64,000 nt of DNA, taken from the NCBI GenBank assembly GCA_036245805.1, contig BTRK01000002.1:31354661-31418660 (forward strand), in the 5' to 3' direction. A program made the position numbers and the translations under genes. This document shows, piece after piece, positions 32,573-42,963 of the stretch. The notes beneath the pieces were generated by a model that was not told the DNA's origin, did no database searches, and saw only the letters and a program-made list of their open reading frames with translations. Position 1 is the first letter of the stretch. Every line of letters begins with the position of its first letter. The DNA comes from Pristionchus mayeri. Taxonomy: Eukaryota; Nematoda; Chromadorea; Rhabditida; Neodiplogasteridae.

Positions 32573-33968
32573 TAATAACGAAACCAAGTTTCTCTTTGGG
32601 TATCTCCCCAAATGCGAATCCAGCCAATGATTCCAGTTTCTTCTTAAATATCAGGGAAATGTTGTTCGCATTCCATTTCTCACACCATTGGAGTGAATAA
32701 CAGGTGTGCGAGCTTGATGACACTACCAATCGGACCTTAAGCACAATGCTTTCTTATTAACGACGTTATAAACAAATTTAGAATGTCAACTAAAACACTT
32801 TTCCAAATTCATTTGCTTGAATTGGTTCAGTCGAAAGATGATTTATGGAAAGGGCGACTTGATAGGTCGCAAGTGAGCGAGTTTTAGTAAACACAGAGAC
32901 TGTGCGTCTGAAAACAACTTTGTAAATGAAGCTATTTTCGGGTTCATACTCATTATTTAGTTGCTCTACTCTCTCTATCTCCGAGTTAGAATAAACATTC
33001 AAAGCGGTTGGATGGTTTACTTGTAGCGTAAACGTTGCCTGAATATATTCGAATTGTGTAAGCGATCGCTAATATATCATCTTGAATTTTTATCAGGATC
33101 GTCAAAGCAAGGGAACCAAAAACGGGCGCCTGCCGGAAAATTGTTAGACACAAGTATAAACGGTTCGTTTGAGTCGAGTGTTTTGCTGAACTTCGGATCC
33201 CTAAATGTAGTGTATACACATATTATTAATAGATTTAACCAGTGCTCATAAAGTCCGTTTCCATCCAATACCGCGACTCCTCGATATGTGATCTGTTCAA
33301 TACTGTTTGAAAAAATATTTATAAATGATGTACCTGAATCATGAATTCCTCATATGTTTGAACAGCTCTGTTTGCATAAATAATGATCGTTTCCTTCTCA
33401 GTATCAGAAGAGATTCTGGAGACTTCGAGTGGTGCTGACATCGCCAAACTTTCGATAAACTTCGCCTTTACATTCCAAGATGAAAAATCTCTGAGATTTC
33501 AAACCTTTTCAATGATCAGACCGTTCGACTGGAGTTCCACTTTATCCGTTTGTTCGATGAATTTCAGTAGAATAGTAACGGTTCCTTAAAGCGCTTCGTT
33601 CGAAAACAATGTGGCGTATTTTTTGGCTCACCGTTAAAATCAGATCGTTCCGCTCCCGCGTGTCCTCTAACGTTCACTGCCAACTCGATTACATAACTCA
33701 AAGGCACAACCGCGTCAATTAGTGAGACATTATTCCTAAACTCGAATATGTCAAATCATTTTTGAAATATTGCAAACCGAGAATACAAAACAACTTTGTG
33801 CCAGCTGATGCCTCTTAAATATGGTGCGAAATAGTTCGGATTCACAACCTCGGGGTTCCATAACTTGCTTGACGACTCTGACTCAGGTATCCAATAACCG
33901 CTGAGGTTTCGGCACTGGCTAAGTCCACACAGGACAAAGAGGAGAAAATAGTGAAAGATGTAACGCAT

Positions 33969-34807
33969 AGTACTGATGGAACCAAATTCTGGAGGAACGA
34001 TCTTTTGTAGTACCTCGCTAATGTAAACATATCATGTTGGGCAGATGCACTCTCAATTTCGCATATTCTCTAACAGTAATTGTTTGTTTGTGTATCATAC
34101 ACTTGTTTAAATGGTACATTTCAAAAGTTACCTCGTCGCAGTGGACAGCAGATGCATTTTGCTCACATAAGGTTTCACGCATGCACCGCCTAACGGAGTT
34201 ATGATTTAGCACCATCGAAATATGGTAAGCTCATATTCTGTCTTTGCTTTTTTTCTGTGCTTTGCTTGCCCTTGTCTGTCTGGGGGTCGTCTCATGTCGC
34301 CGATAAGTGTTATCGGGGTGGAAGAATACTTTCAATGAGCGCGCTCTCCTCATTTAACTTGCTCTCTCGCCTCCCTGACCGGAGTAAGTGCTTCGAGATC
34401 TATTGAATCACGAGCTGAAAAGAGCTTGAATTTTTTTATCGCGAGGGATCGCAGGGGTCATCACTAGGAAGACAATTCCACCCAATTTTTGAGATAAAAA
34501 ACGCTCACGATCTTTGCCTTGTTCTTTTCCACTTAGTTGTTGACGTCTTGGATTTCCGCGCAGGATTATAATTGCAAAATCGACTGGTCAAGTGCTTTAC
34601 CTTCCACCTAAAGTAGACTCGTGATCTAGAAGGTAGAAACGCTTTGCACTCGTCGAAAGAATGTGTCAGTCACTAGTGCGCTGACGATAACTGTAATTGT
34701 TTGTTGCATCTGACACTCCTCTTAATCGGTTTCAACGGATTTGGGCGTGTTTATCCATTTCCACGGATTGAATCCGATCTAAATCTACCCACAAGTGAAT
34801 AGCAGAG
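33969..34807. promoter_or_regulatory. divergent intergenic region with palindromic GATA site
   Basis: 839 bases separate the start codons of the M1-like gene (leftward) and the carboxylesterase (rightward). At 34300-34316 the sequence CCGATAAGTGTTATCGG contains two head-to-head GATA sites. In nematodes, GATA factors of the ELT-2 type bind such sites in intestinal genes, and digestive esterases and peptidases are often intestinal. The shared-promoter role is inference from position and motif only. Confidence 0.45.
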
Positions 34808-37800
34808 ATGATCCGTTTGCTACTAGTCGTTTCGCTCTTGTTTATCTCATGTTGGGCCAACCTCATCAATGTGAGCACTTCCAGAGGAGTACTTCAGGTA
34901 TTGACATTTTTTCAACTAATTCCATAGTCTCTTTCACGTTCTTCTTCAGTGGATGCGGAAAGTGTTTTTTTAGGGATTCGATCACGATTTCGGGAACGAT
35001 ACTAGCGCTCGGTTCTTCGGTTACGGCCAAATCTTCCTCGGGATTCCCTATGCAAATGCGCCACTGGGAGAGCGGAGGTTCAGTGTGAGGAACGATTGTT
35101 GTTATTGTTTTGAACGGTTTTTCATTGGAGCTTCCCGAAGATATCTGCGAGTACAATGACAGAGGAGATGTACACAACGCAACGTATTATCGGTGAGATC
35201 CTTATTTTGGCCTCATATTTTGACTTTTTCGCTAAATTGTTTTTTCACAAAAATTGTCAAGTGGTTACACTGATCAAGCTCCAAAGATCGCAAATGGTAC
35301 GCTCTGACTATAAATGAGCTTGGTGTTTAGTCCTCGATGCTGGCAAACGATGAGTGCCGAATCTGCTGACAACATGGACGAAGACTGCCTCTACCTCAAC
35401 GTGGTCACGCCTAATGTGGGTTTGCAAAAACACCTTTATCAGTGGGCACGATACAAATGCGTGACTCTCTAGTCAAGTCCAGTCAATTCAGGTTCTAATT
35501 CGAAAACATTGTATTGCATTGTACAAAAACTAGCATTACAAAAGGAATATAATAGATTTATTTCAGGTCACTGGCAATTACCCAGTGATGGTGTACATTC
35601 ATGGAGGCACTTTCACTACTGGAGGTGCGGATATCTACCACTGGAAGGTTCGTGATGATAACCATACTACGAACAAATTGTACTTTGAAAGATTAGCGGA
35701 TGAATAACTCATTATTGCTGTCTATTCTTGAAATGATCCATTCCAGGGCACCATTCGCAACCTCGTTTCACGTGGTGTCGTAGTGGTGACGATTCAGTAC
35801 CGATTGGGAATGCTCGGATTCTTCACCACTTTCACTGAGACGTTCCCGCCGAATCGAGGGTTGTATGATCAGGTTGGAGAAAATAAATTGCTTTCTATTC
35901 GTGCTACCAATTCTTTCGCCACTGAAACGGTAGACCAAGTAGAAAGGAGAAACGATTAACCGATTTCGAACTCTTTTGTGTGCCTTCTTTCTGTAATTAT
36001 GTGCAAATCGGATATTCGCAGATTCTCTCCCTACGATGGGTGAACGAGGAAATCGCCAGTTTCGGTGGTGATCCAGACCGGTTTGTGCCGTTTCTCTCTC
36101 TCAATTCTTCTTTCTCCACGCCCACTATTGAACTAGTTATTGGGGTGTCCGGAAAGTTCGTATAATTTTTTGTTTTTATTTTTTATTCAATGCTTTACAA
36201 TTCTCAGTGACCAATGTATGCCCCCTTCTTTCTCACTACCTCCCTCCAGCGATTGGACAGGGTCTCGATTCCTCTCTTCCAGAATGCGGGTTTCTTCGAG
36301 ACCGCCCAGTTCACGAAAGCCCTCACAACTTCATCTCGATTCTTGAACTTCTTTCCTTTGCAGAAGTCAGAGAAAAAGCGGAAGCAGTGGTAGTAGCATG
36401 GGGAGAGATCCGGGGAATACGGTGGATGGGGAATCCTCTCGATCTTCAGCGCGTCCATTTTCTTATGGGTCATCTTCGCTCGATGTGGGCGAGCATTGTC
36501 CATCAGAAGAAGAATTTTGCCCTGGTTCAGGAGTCTGGGAGGGACTCTGATCGCGACATCTTCCAGTTGTTCAGAGAAGAGGTCGACATTGATGCTGGTG
36601 TCAGGGGCGAGGATCTCCCAGTAGATGGGACCGAGAACTGAGAAGAAGAAGCAGAGGAGTTCCTTCTTTCCATGCTCTTCCTTCTTCGGGACGGGTGTGG
36701 GCTTCTCATCTGCATCCACCCATTGCAGTCTCCTCACAGGGCTATCGTACGTGATCCACTTCTCATCTGTAGCGATGATGGAATTGACCCATCGAAGATT
36801 GGATCTACGATGGAGTAATTCCCGACAGAGTTGAACACGATTTTTCAGCTGTTCGGGGGAGAGGTCATGGGGAATCACTTGTGGGAGTTTCGGCTTCTTC
36901 CCAGATCGATGGAGGATATCGGACACCGTTGATCTGGGAGTACCAGTATCCTTCTTCAACTCACGCACACTGGCCATGGGCTTGCGCTTCAGTGTGCGGC
37001 GAACTAGAGGCTGATCGAGGGAGGGAGGGCGTCCAGAGCGGGGTTGATCATCGAGACCAAACTCCCCTTTCTTGAAGCGGGAGAACTACTTATAGCAGAA
37101 GGGTATGGAGGGGGCGTCAGCTCCTTCCGACTGGGCCAGGGCAGAGTGGGCCTCCTTCACGGATCGGCCAAGACGGTAGTAATGAAGTAAAACTGCTCGG
37201 AGGTAGAGATGGGAGTCCATCACAAGAATCAATGTAGCAACTAGGAGACTGATTAAATCCTCTCACTACTCAACGACATAATGATGCAATACATTGTTGA
37301 CAAACAGATTGCGCAATCACTGCATTTGATCGCGAACTGACTTTTTTCCGAAGCATTATACGAACTTTCCGGACACCCCAATATAAGAATCAGAAGGATA
37401 TATTCAAACATAACATATTCCTTCTCCGAAGAGGCCCATGTTCTTCTGTGCATATATTATATGATAAGATAAATTGATTTATTGATTGATTCCATCTCAG
37501 AATCACGATCTTCGGACAGAGCGCAGGAGCAGCCGCCGTTTCGGATCTATCACTGTCGCTTCTCGCTCGAGGTCAGGCAAGCATTTACGTCCTGAAAAAT
37601 CAAAGATCAAGTTCTCAGGATTATTTCATCAACTGATCATGTCTTCCGGCTCTGCGTATATGGAACTTGAAACAGTCGATGATCTCAGGGGATCAACGAG
37701 TAAGAATCGAGCTGCGAAGGTGAACAATTGTCACTTTATCGGTTGATCTTTGATCTTTGAAAGTATAGACAATGCGATAAAAGACACCCTTTCTCCTCGA

Positions 37801-39245
37801 CTTATTTTACAATTCGAGGAGGAATGGGGGTAGCGGGCTACACTTCTCTTATCTTGCTAATCATAATCATTAAGATCTGTCCGTTCACAACTGCCGAGTG
37901 GGGATCGCAAGAAAACGACGAGGATCTTCTAACGTGTCTTCTGCACGCCACTCCCCAAGAATTAATCGCTTATGATTTCGTGAGTATACCTTGTTTTCAC
38001 AATTCGAATGTGGTTGAAGTCTGATGGCAAAGGCTGGAACGCGGCGATTGATGGAGCGCTGATTCCTGATTTCCCGGAGGTGTTGGCGAAATCAAGACCA
38101 AAGTATCCGTCAATGCATGGAGACATGCTCGAGGATTACTCTGTTTTCAGTGAGTTGAATAGCTTTTCCATGATATCCAAAACTGATTACACTTTATGCA
38201 GTTCCCGGTGTGTCCCATGGCGACATATCCTACATCACCCGACAGAGTATTGTCGGCATTATGCATCGCGAATTTCCGAATTATGACGAAGCAAGTCCAA
38301 TAAAATGAAGAATATTGACAAAATAGGCTAATTTAACAGGAAACAATCAGAAATTTGACGAACATGATGATCGAAGGACTCGCCGATGGCGAGATTCCAT
38401 CGCAGAATGACCACATGGGATGGGCTAAACTAGCCACTCAAGTACGCTTGCGCTCAGAAATCCCTAATTTCGCAATGTTTATCAGATTTACACCGGTCTC
38501 TTTTTCTCATCGTATGCGATACGAGATGTGAAATGGTTGGTTGTATTTCCATTTTTTTTAAAAATTACATTGTGCAGGCACCTCCAAGCCGGAAACGAGA
38601 ACGTGTGGTTGTTTACTTACGCTCACCGAAGTTTGCTCCCGTTCAATCGCGAGATTGATGGATGGATACGTGAGTTTAAAGGTTTATGTAAATCAAATTC
38701 AAATAAATTGTAGCCATCTCTCACTCTTCCGAACTTCCGTACCTCTGGTTCTACCCCGATGTTTGGGAAAACAACAATATTTCCAGTAAATTTGTTTCGA
38801 TTCCTGACACAAAATACATATTTCTTATTTAGAAGCTGATTTAGCGGTAGCTGAGAAGCTGGGAACGATCTGGACAGATTTTGCAAAATATGGGTAGAGT
38901 TGGATCGAAATGATCAATACGAATGCAATTTGTTCAGAACACTGTCGTTTCCAAAAGTTGAGAACTCCATGAATTTCATAGAAATCGGGGAGAAAATATC
39001 CATGAAGCCAAATTGGAGTTCGAAAGCGAACGATGTCTTCAATGAGGTTTCCCCTTTTCTTTTTCCCCCAAATGTTTTGATTTCAGCGATTTCCTGCTTA
39101 CGTTGGTCAGTTTCCACCTCTGAAGATCGCCGAGAAATCATGGACAAAGATGAAGCAATTGGGAGCAAAGTTTGTATTGCGAGCGAAAATTGTTAACGCA
39201 AAAAATTTAGAGTGCTCTCAAAATGGAACGCTGTCCAGTGCCTGA
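34808..39245 (+). CDS. secreted type-B carboxylesterase/lipase, 19 exons
   Basis: Nineteen exons join in phase to 584 residues, the usual length for the family. Exons: 34808-34897, 34974-35084, 35131-35192, 35331-35415, 35567-35647, 35747-35872, 36022-36080, 37501-37571, 37619-37719, 37875-37979, 38020-38149, 38202-38290 (GC donor), 38340-38441, 38486-38535, 38578-38669, 38714-38785, 38833-38893, 38938-39046, 39087-39245. It starts with a signal peptide (MIRLLLVVSLLFISCWA). Landmarks: IFLGIPYANAPLGERRF, EDCLYLNVVTP, the oxyanion-hole VYIHGGTF, the nucleophile elbow FGQSAGAAAVS and the histidine region ISHSSELPYLWFY. The acidic triad position appears to be in GVSHGDISY (Asp where many esterases have Glu); not certain. 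It hydrolyses carboxylic esters in secretions or the gut lumen; it resembles gut esterases rather than cholinesterase, but substrate is unknown. Intron 7 holds a mariner and a LINE tail. Confidence 0.92.
36140..37381 (-). mobile_element. mariner element, copy 1 of a two-copy family
   Basis: 1242 bp with inverted ends TTGGGGTGTCCGGAAAGTTC and TA target copies at 36138-36139 and 37382-37383. It lies in intron 7 of the carboxylesterase, antisense to it, between the exons coding GGDPD and ITIFGQSAG. The sister copy is 60440-61677; the 4-bp length difference equals one deletion in that copy. Confidence 0.95.
36204..37220 (-). pseudogene. mariner transposase, copy 1 (nonsense and Asp-to-Tyr)
   Basis: The frame from ATG 37220 (MDSHLYLRAVLLHYYRLGRS) to 36204 is 339 codons. 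Catalytic blocks: IIATDEKWIT (first Asp present), LLMDNARPHRA (second Asp present, 34 residues before the third). The third block reads SPCYYHCF where copy 2 has SPCDY, so the last Asp is Tyr (codon 36393-36395). A TAG at 37086-37088 replaces the Trp of CYKWFSRFKKGEFG. So it has two independent lesions. The remaining frame is intact, showing recent decay. Copy 1 preserves the 5' frame that copy 2 has lost. Confidence 0.93.
37458..37492 (+). repeat. orphan LINE 3' tail
   Basis: TGATAAGATAAATTGATT, then TATTGATTGATT, matches the complement of the simple-repeat tail of the RTE-like LINE at 2310-2337. It lies in intron 7 of the esterase, a few bases before the exon 8 acceptor. It is probably a heavily 5'-truncated insertion of the same LINE family. 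Confidence 0.55.
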
Positions 39246-39459
39246 AATCGTCTACATTTCCTTCAACAACTCGTGACGCGCCGAATACTTCGATTATTGC
39301 ACTGACGATTCTGATGCTCACGCAAAGTTTACGGTTGATGATTCTAAATATTCGATAGATTTTATCGCTTGCCCTTAGAATCTGATAACTATTCGCATTA
39401 AACAAAAAAAATATGAGACGAACATGTAATGGTATTCGCATAATAACAGTAGCACTGTA

Positions 39460-39961
39460 CAGTACATGCTATTCGCCTTGCCCATATGCGGCCGCGGCGG
39501 TCCGCGGCGGTCCGCTGATTCCGCGTATCGATTTTGCGGGAATCATCTATTTTTTCAGCATTAGATTTTTTTGATTTTCAAATTCTCCATAAAATTTTGC
39601 ATCGGATGGATTATTCATTCATATTTATAAAAATGCAAAAATCGATATTTGAATATTTTGAATGCGGCAATGCCTCAACCCACCGAAATCTCAGTTGCGA
39701 AAGCGACTGGCAAAGTGATATCGCAAACTGCAATTACGGTAGGTTGAAGCATTTTCGCATTCAAAATATCGATTTACATATTTTTAAAAATATGAATGAA
39801 TAGTCCATCCGATGTGAAATTTTATGGAGAATTTGAAAATCTAAAAATCGAATGGCGAAAAATTGCATGCTTCCCGCAAAATCGATCCGCAGAATCCGCG
39901 GGCCGCCTCGGCCGCCTCGGCCGCCTCGGCCGCATATGGGCAAGGCGATTAGCATGTACTG
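39460..39961. mobile_element. palindromic Tc1/mariner-type MITE, copy B
   Basis: The ends begin CAGTACATGCTATTCGCCTT on one side and, in reverse, CAGTACATGCTAATCGCCTT on the other, with TA at 39458-39459 and 39962-39963. The arms of about 230 bp fold around 39710. It is the same family as 17973-18456. Its GC-rich arm segments differ between arms: GGCGGTCCGC units on the left, four GGCCGCCTC-type units on the right. An empty target is preserved at about 45342-45370 in the duplicated downstream copy. Confidence 0.88.
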
Positions 39962-40879
39962 TAAATGGCATTCTGATGTATTGTTGAATAACAAAATATA
40001 AATTCGATAAATACTTTTGTAGATTTTGCAAGTCGTAAATGTTTGATTTACAAAAGTTGTCTAATCATGATAATGAGTTCCTTGTTGGATATTCGAAAAG
40101 ATGTTCACAAGACATAAGAGACATTAACATTAACATTAACATAAGACATTAACATAAGACAAGACATTAACATAATAGTAACTCATTACGACATGCGTGG
40201 GGCGACGTGTTTGTATACGTTGTCAATCACCATTTAATAGGGGAAATTCGATGATATTTCTCTCTTAATATTGCACACTCTCTCGTTCATCCTAGCTGGC
40301 AAGAGGCGATCGAGTGATGGGGAAGAACAGATCATTGATCTGCCAAGACCCAATTCCGGCCCCCGATACGATTCGTAGCTTGTAAATCAGCAATTCGTAT
40401 TTATTATGATCATCTGAACAAATATATGAAAATTGCATACACAAGTGCAACAATAAGATGAATGATTAAAAGATGGATTTCCTTCTTCCATCAGCTTGCA
40501 ATTGCTCATGTTCGATGAAAATTACTCTTGAATTTCTTCTATTCTCACGGCATCTGACAAAGTCGAGCAAAGAGAAGAAAGACAGAAAGTAGAATTCGGC
40601 TTTCACGACAGGCGTGCTTTGCCGCCCCCGCGCCAATTCAGCGTTCAGTCTGTCCTGAGGTTATCAGCGACCTATGCGTAAGGCTAACCGCCCGTGTTGT
40701 GTGCACGTGGTGAGGGATTTTACTTTCGCGATATTGAATCACTACCAACATTTCTTAATCCCCTTGGTGTAGGTGGATCTGAGGACGCGACGAGCAGTGT
40801 GTTCCTAAATATTAATATATATTATTCATAGTTTTAAAAAATACACTGATTTAAAGTTCATGGAAGAATTGCATCATCC
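39962..40879. repeat. spacer of decayed duplicated sequence
   Basis: 39962-40130 matches 45365-45500. 40270-40440 matches 44280-44500 and 58330-58540 (GCACACTCTCTCG, GAGTGATGGGGAAG). 40480-40560 matches 60295-60360 (ATTTCCTTCTTCCATCAGC). 40110-40165 is an ACATTA simple repeat. No gene is recognised. Confidence 0.6.
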
Positions 40880-41720
40880 ATCAGGCCCATGCTTTGATTG
40901 TTAGATAAATAATGAGTAATGAGTTTACCAAAACTGCGAGACAGTAGTTATCATAATCGGGACATCCATAACAGGGTGGAAGGCGCAAAGAGGAGGAGTG
41001 ATGACGGAGAAGAAGGGAAAGTCGACGCCTAAGGAGACAATTGACATTATCATGTTTGTTTTGATCGTGTTCTGTTGTAATACCTCATAAAATCCTTACT
41101 TACCGAGGAACGGAAGCATTCCATTCCGAGTGGAACGTACGAAGTGATAAAGGGGGTTATTGCCTGAGGAAATGTTCTATTTCAATTAATAAATCAGCAT
41201 ACCACTTTCCTTTTGTCAGAAAAGTAGTGCAACGTTTTCAGATTTCTCAGAAAACCACTCAATTTTTTTTCAACGTATTCACTCAGACACAGATCAGTTT
41301 TGCACACGGAGGCGGAAGAAACGCGATTAATTACATTTACGATATCGCTATTAGTCTCAAGCCATTTCCGGCCCCCGAAGCAGTCAAAAGACCTGGAGTA
41401 CCAGTGCTCGAAATAGCTGCACGTGTTGCCGTCGGAAGTGTGCACTTACTTGGTCTTTCTGAAAATGTTAAATCAATGGAGCGTGCGCTACAACAGTTTT
41501 TGGACTGTTCTAATATGGCAGGGCGATATCGTCTACTAGATATGTACTCACTCGCACAAATATTGCACGATATGATACGAAGCGAAGACCAGTAAGCATA
41601 CGCGATGCTAATCAGTAATAGTATCAGAGCCGAACCGTTGATGCTGGCACAATGGGAACCGTGAAAGAGGCCATGATCCTCAAATATTGACCCATTTTTA
41701 ACCAAAAAAATGAGCATATC
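40880..41720 (+). pseudogene. unidentified coding-like segment, copy 1
   Basis: An unrecognised gene relic with a paralogue at 61700-62650. At about 40935 it reads CETVVIIIGTSITGWKAQRG, a possible membrane segment. At 41300-41595 it reads KPFPAPEAVKRPGVPVLEIA, then RVAVGSVHLLGLSENV and LLDMYSLAQILHDMIRSED. After 41595 stops interrupt the frame, whereas copy 2 stays open to about 62760 but is broken upstream. Each copy thus preserves a different part. I do not recognise the protein family. Confidence 0.45.
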
Positions 41721-42213
41721 ATGCAGTATATTTCAATTCAGCTGAATCTCTTAGACGATCCGCCTTCATGCGTTAATTCATGAATATACTTCGTTGGGAT
41801 TGAATTTACATGATTTGCACTATAATAATCGATAGTTCCCTCTGGTTCACCTCTGTCTTTGACTGTCACTTATGTGTTGTGAAATAAAACGCGTAATCAG
41901 CTGAGTGAGAGATGCTGACTGTTGTGAGAGTGGCGTCCCTTTGCGGGTACGACAGTCAAAATGCAAAATTTAACTATGACCCTCTCAAGATTGTATTACA
42001 GCTCACCCATAAATTCCCCAATCACCATATGAGACCGTATGCATAAGAATCGAGCAGATCTGACACAAGTCAAAATCTCAATTTTCTCGAACCGCGTGCT
42101 TTTGGGTAATTAAGGGCGCTGAAAACGATAGACATATTCATTATTCATAACGTTTTCCGCTTTCGTGTTGGATTGATCGATATTCAATAAATGTGTTCGT
42201 TAACGGCATCAAC

Positions 42214-42315
42214 ATGTCCATCGCTTCGAATGCACTCACGCTCGCATGTTTGCCATCGGATATCATCCGTCAGATCATCAGAGCCGGAATTGAAGATATC
42301 GACATCATGAGACTG
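42214..42315 (+). pseudogene. first exon of an F-box gene, rest missing
   Basis: MSIASNALTLACLPSDIIRQ continues to IIRAGIEDIDIMRL, then a good donor (GTGAGTG). LPSDIIRQIIRAG is an F-box core like that of the gene at 6200-7900. No following exon is found before the repeats that start at 42700, so the gene has been truncated. Confidence 0.6.
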
Positions 42316-42729
42316 GTGAGTGAGGATATCACGCCATTCACGAGAGAATCGAGCTAAAATTGCCATTCTTGGGAATGGAGCTGAAATCATTAAATGAGTT
42401 CTACGCGGTTTCGGGCTCCCTGAGACATGTCTGAGTGATCCCCGAAATCTTTGTGAGCACACTTCATTTTGGAGCTCCCTACATAGGGCCGGATATCAGC
42501 ATCACCCACTTTGAGAGCGGTTTTCTTGGATAAGGTATAAGATAGAGCAACATTGACCTCTGAGTGACCCCAACTCATTTTTTGAGCTCTATCGATATAC
42601 ACAAACTATTTTCTCTAAAACCCATTTTTAAGAGTGGTACTTTGTAGGTCATTTTTTTCAAAAATGTAGGTAAAGCATCAGCTCAAATTTTCGTAAATAG
42701 ATACAGCTCAGCGAGAGCTTTCCAATGAG

Positions 42730-42963
42730 TTGTTTGCCAAAAAATACGGGGACACTGGTGAGAGTTTCGCCCTTTTAACTTCGTCTGGATCGTTTGAACT
42801 TTATTTTCTTCAAGGATTGCGACTGGAAATCAACCATTTTTGGCCCCGCTCTTCGAAAAGTGCGGTGTGAAATGAAATAGCCTGTTGAAAAGAAAGTTCA
42901 AACCATCCAGACGAAATTAAAAGGGCGAAACTCTCACCAGCTTGCCCGTATTTTTTTGCAAAC
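42730..42963. repeat. MITE, ~75-bp inverted ends
   Basis: GTTTGCCAAAAAATACGGGG and the complement CCCGTATTTTTTTGCAAAC are the ends. The arms continue through GAGAGTTTCGCCCTTTTAA and CGTCTGGAT. It directly abuts, and seems to have truncated, the duplicated unit starting at 42963. Confidence 0.75.

Larger units (their letters stand above)
30318..33968 (-). pseudogene. M1 aminopeptidase-like gene, no catalytic residues, interrupted
   Basis: Starts at 33968 with a signal peptide (MRYIFHYFLLFVLCGLSQC). M1-family landmarks follow: VSLIDAVVPLSYVIELAVNV, ITYRGVAVLDGNGLYEHW, FPAGARFWFPCFDDPD, ATYQVALSINH and FAFGEIPKEKL. Proposed exons: 33778-33968, 33632-33735, 33334-33584, 33240-33292, 33081-33200, 32799-33038, 32585-32735, 31203-31289, 30809-30928, then decayed exons to a stop at 30318. 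M1 enzymes are zinc peptidases, but the GAMEN position reads EIVVH (before PGLIT). The HEXXH position reads SFKTSQ before LVGNQLTLLQ, and the glutamate of the NEGFA block is not kept (LNDMFS). So zinc binding is impossible. It also has an in-frame TGA at 33499-33501, a missing donor after 33081 and a mariner in an intron (31324-32572). Either a decayed enzyme or a pseudo-peptidase that later died. Confidence 0.72.

Noticed and set aside
37486..37746. Open frame IPSQNHDLRTERRSSRRFG over esterase exon 8
   Set aside because: It is out of frame with the esterase elbow FGQSAG, which is the true reading.
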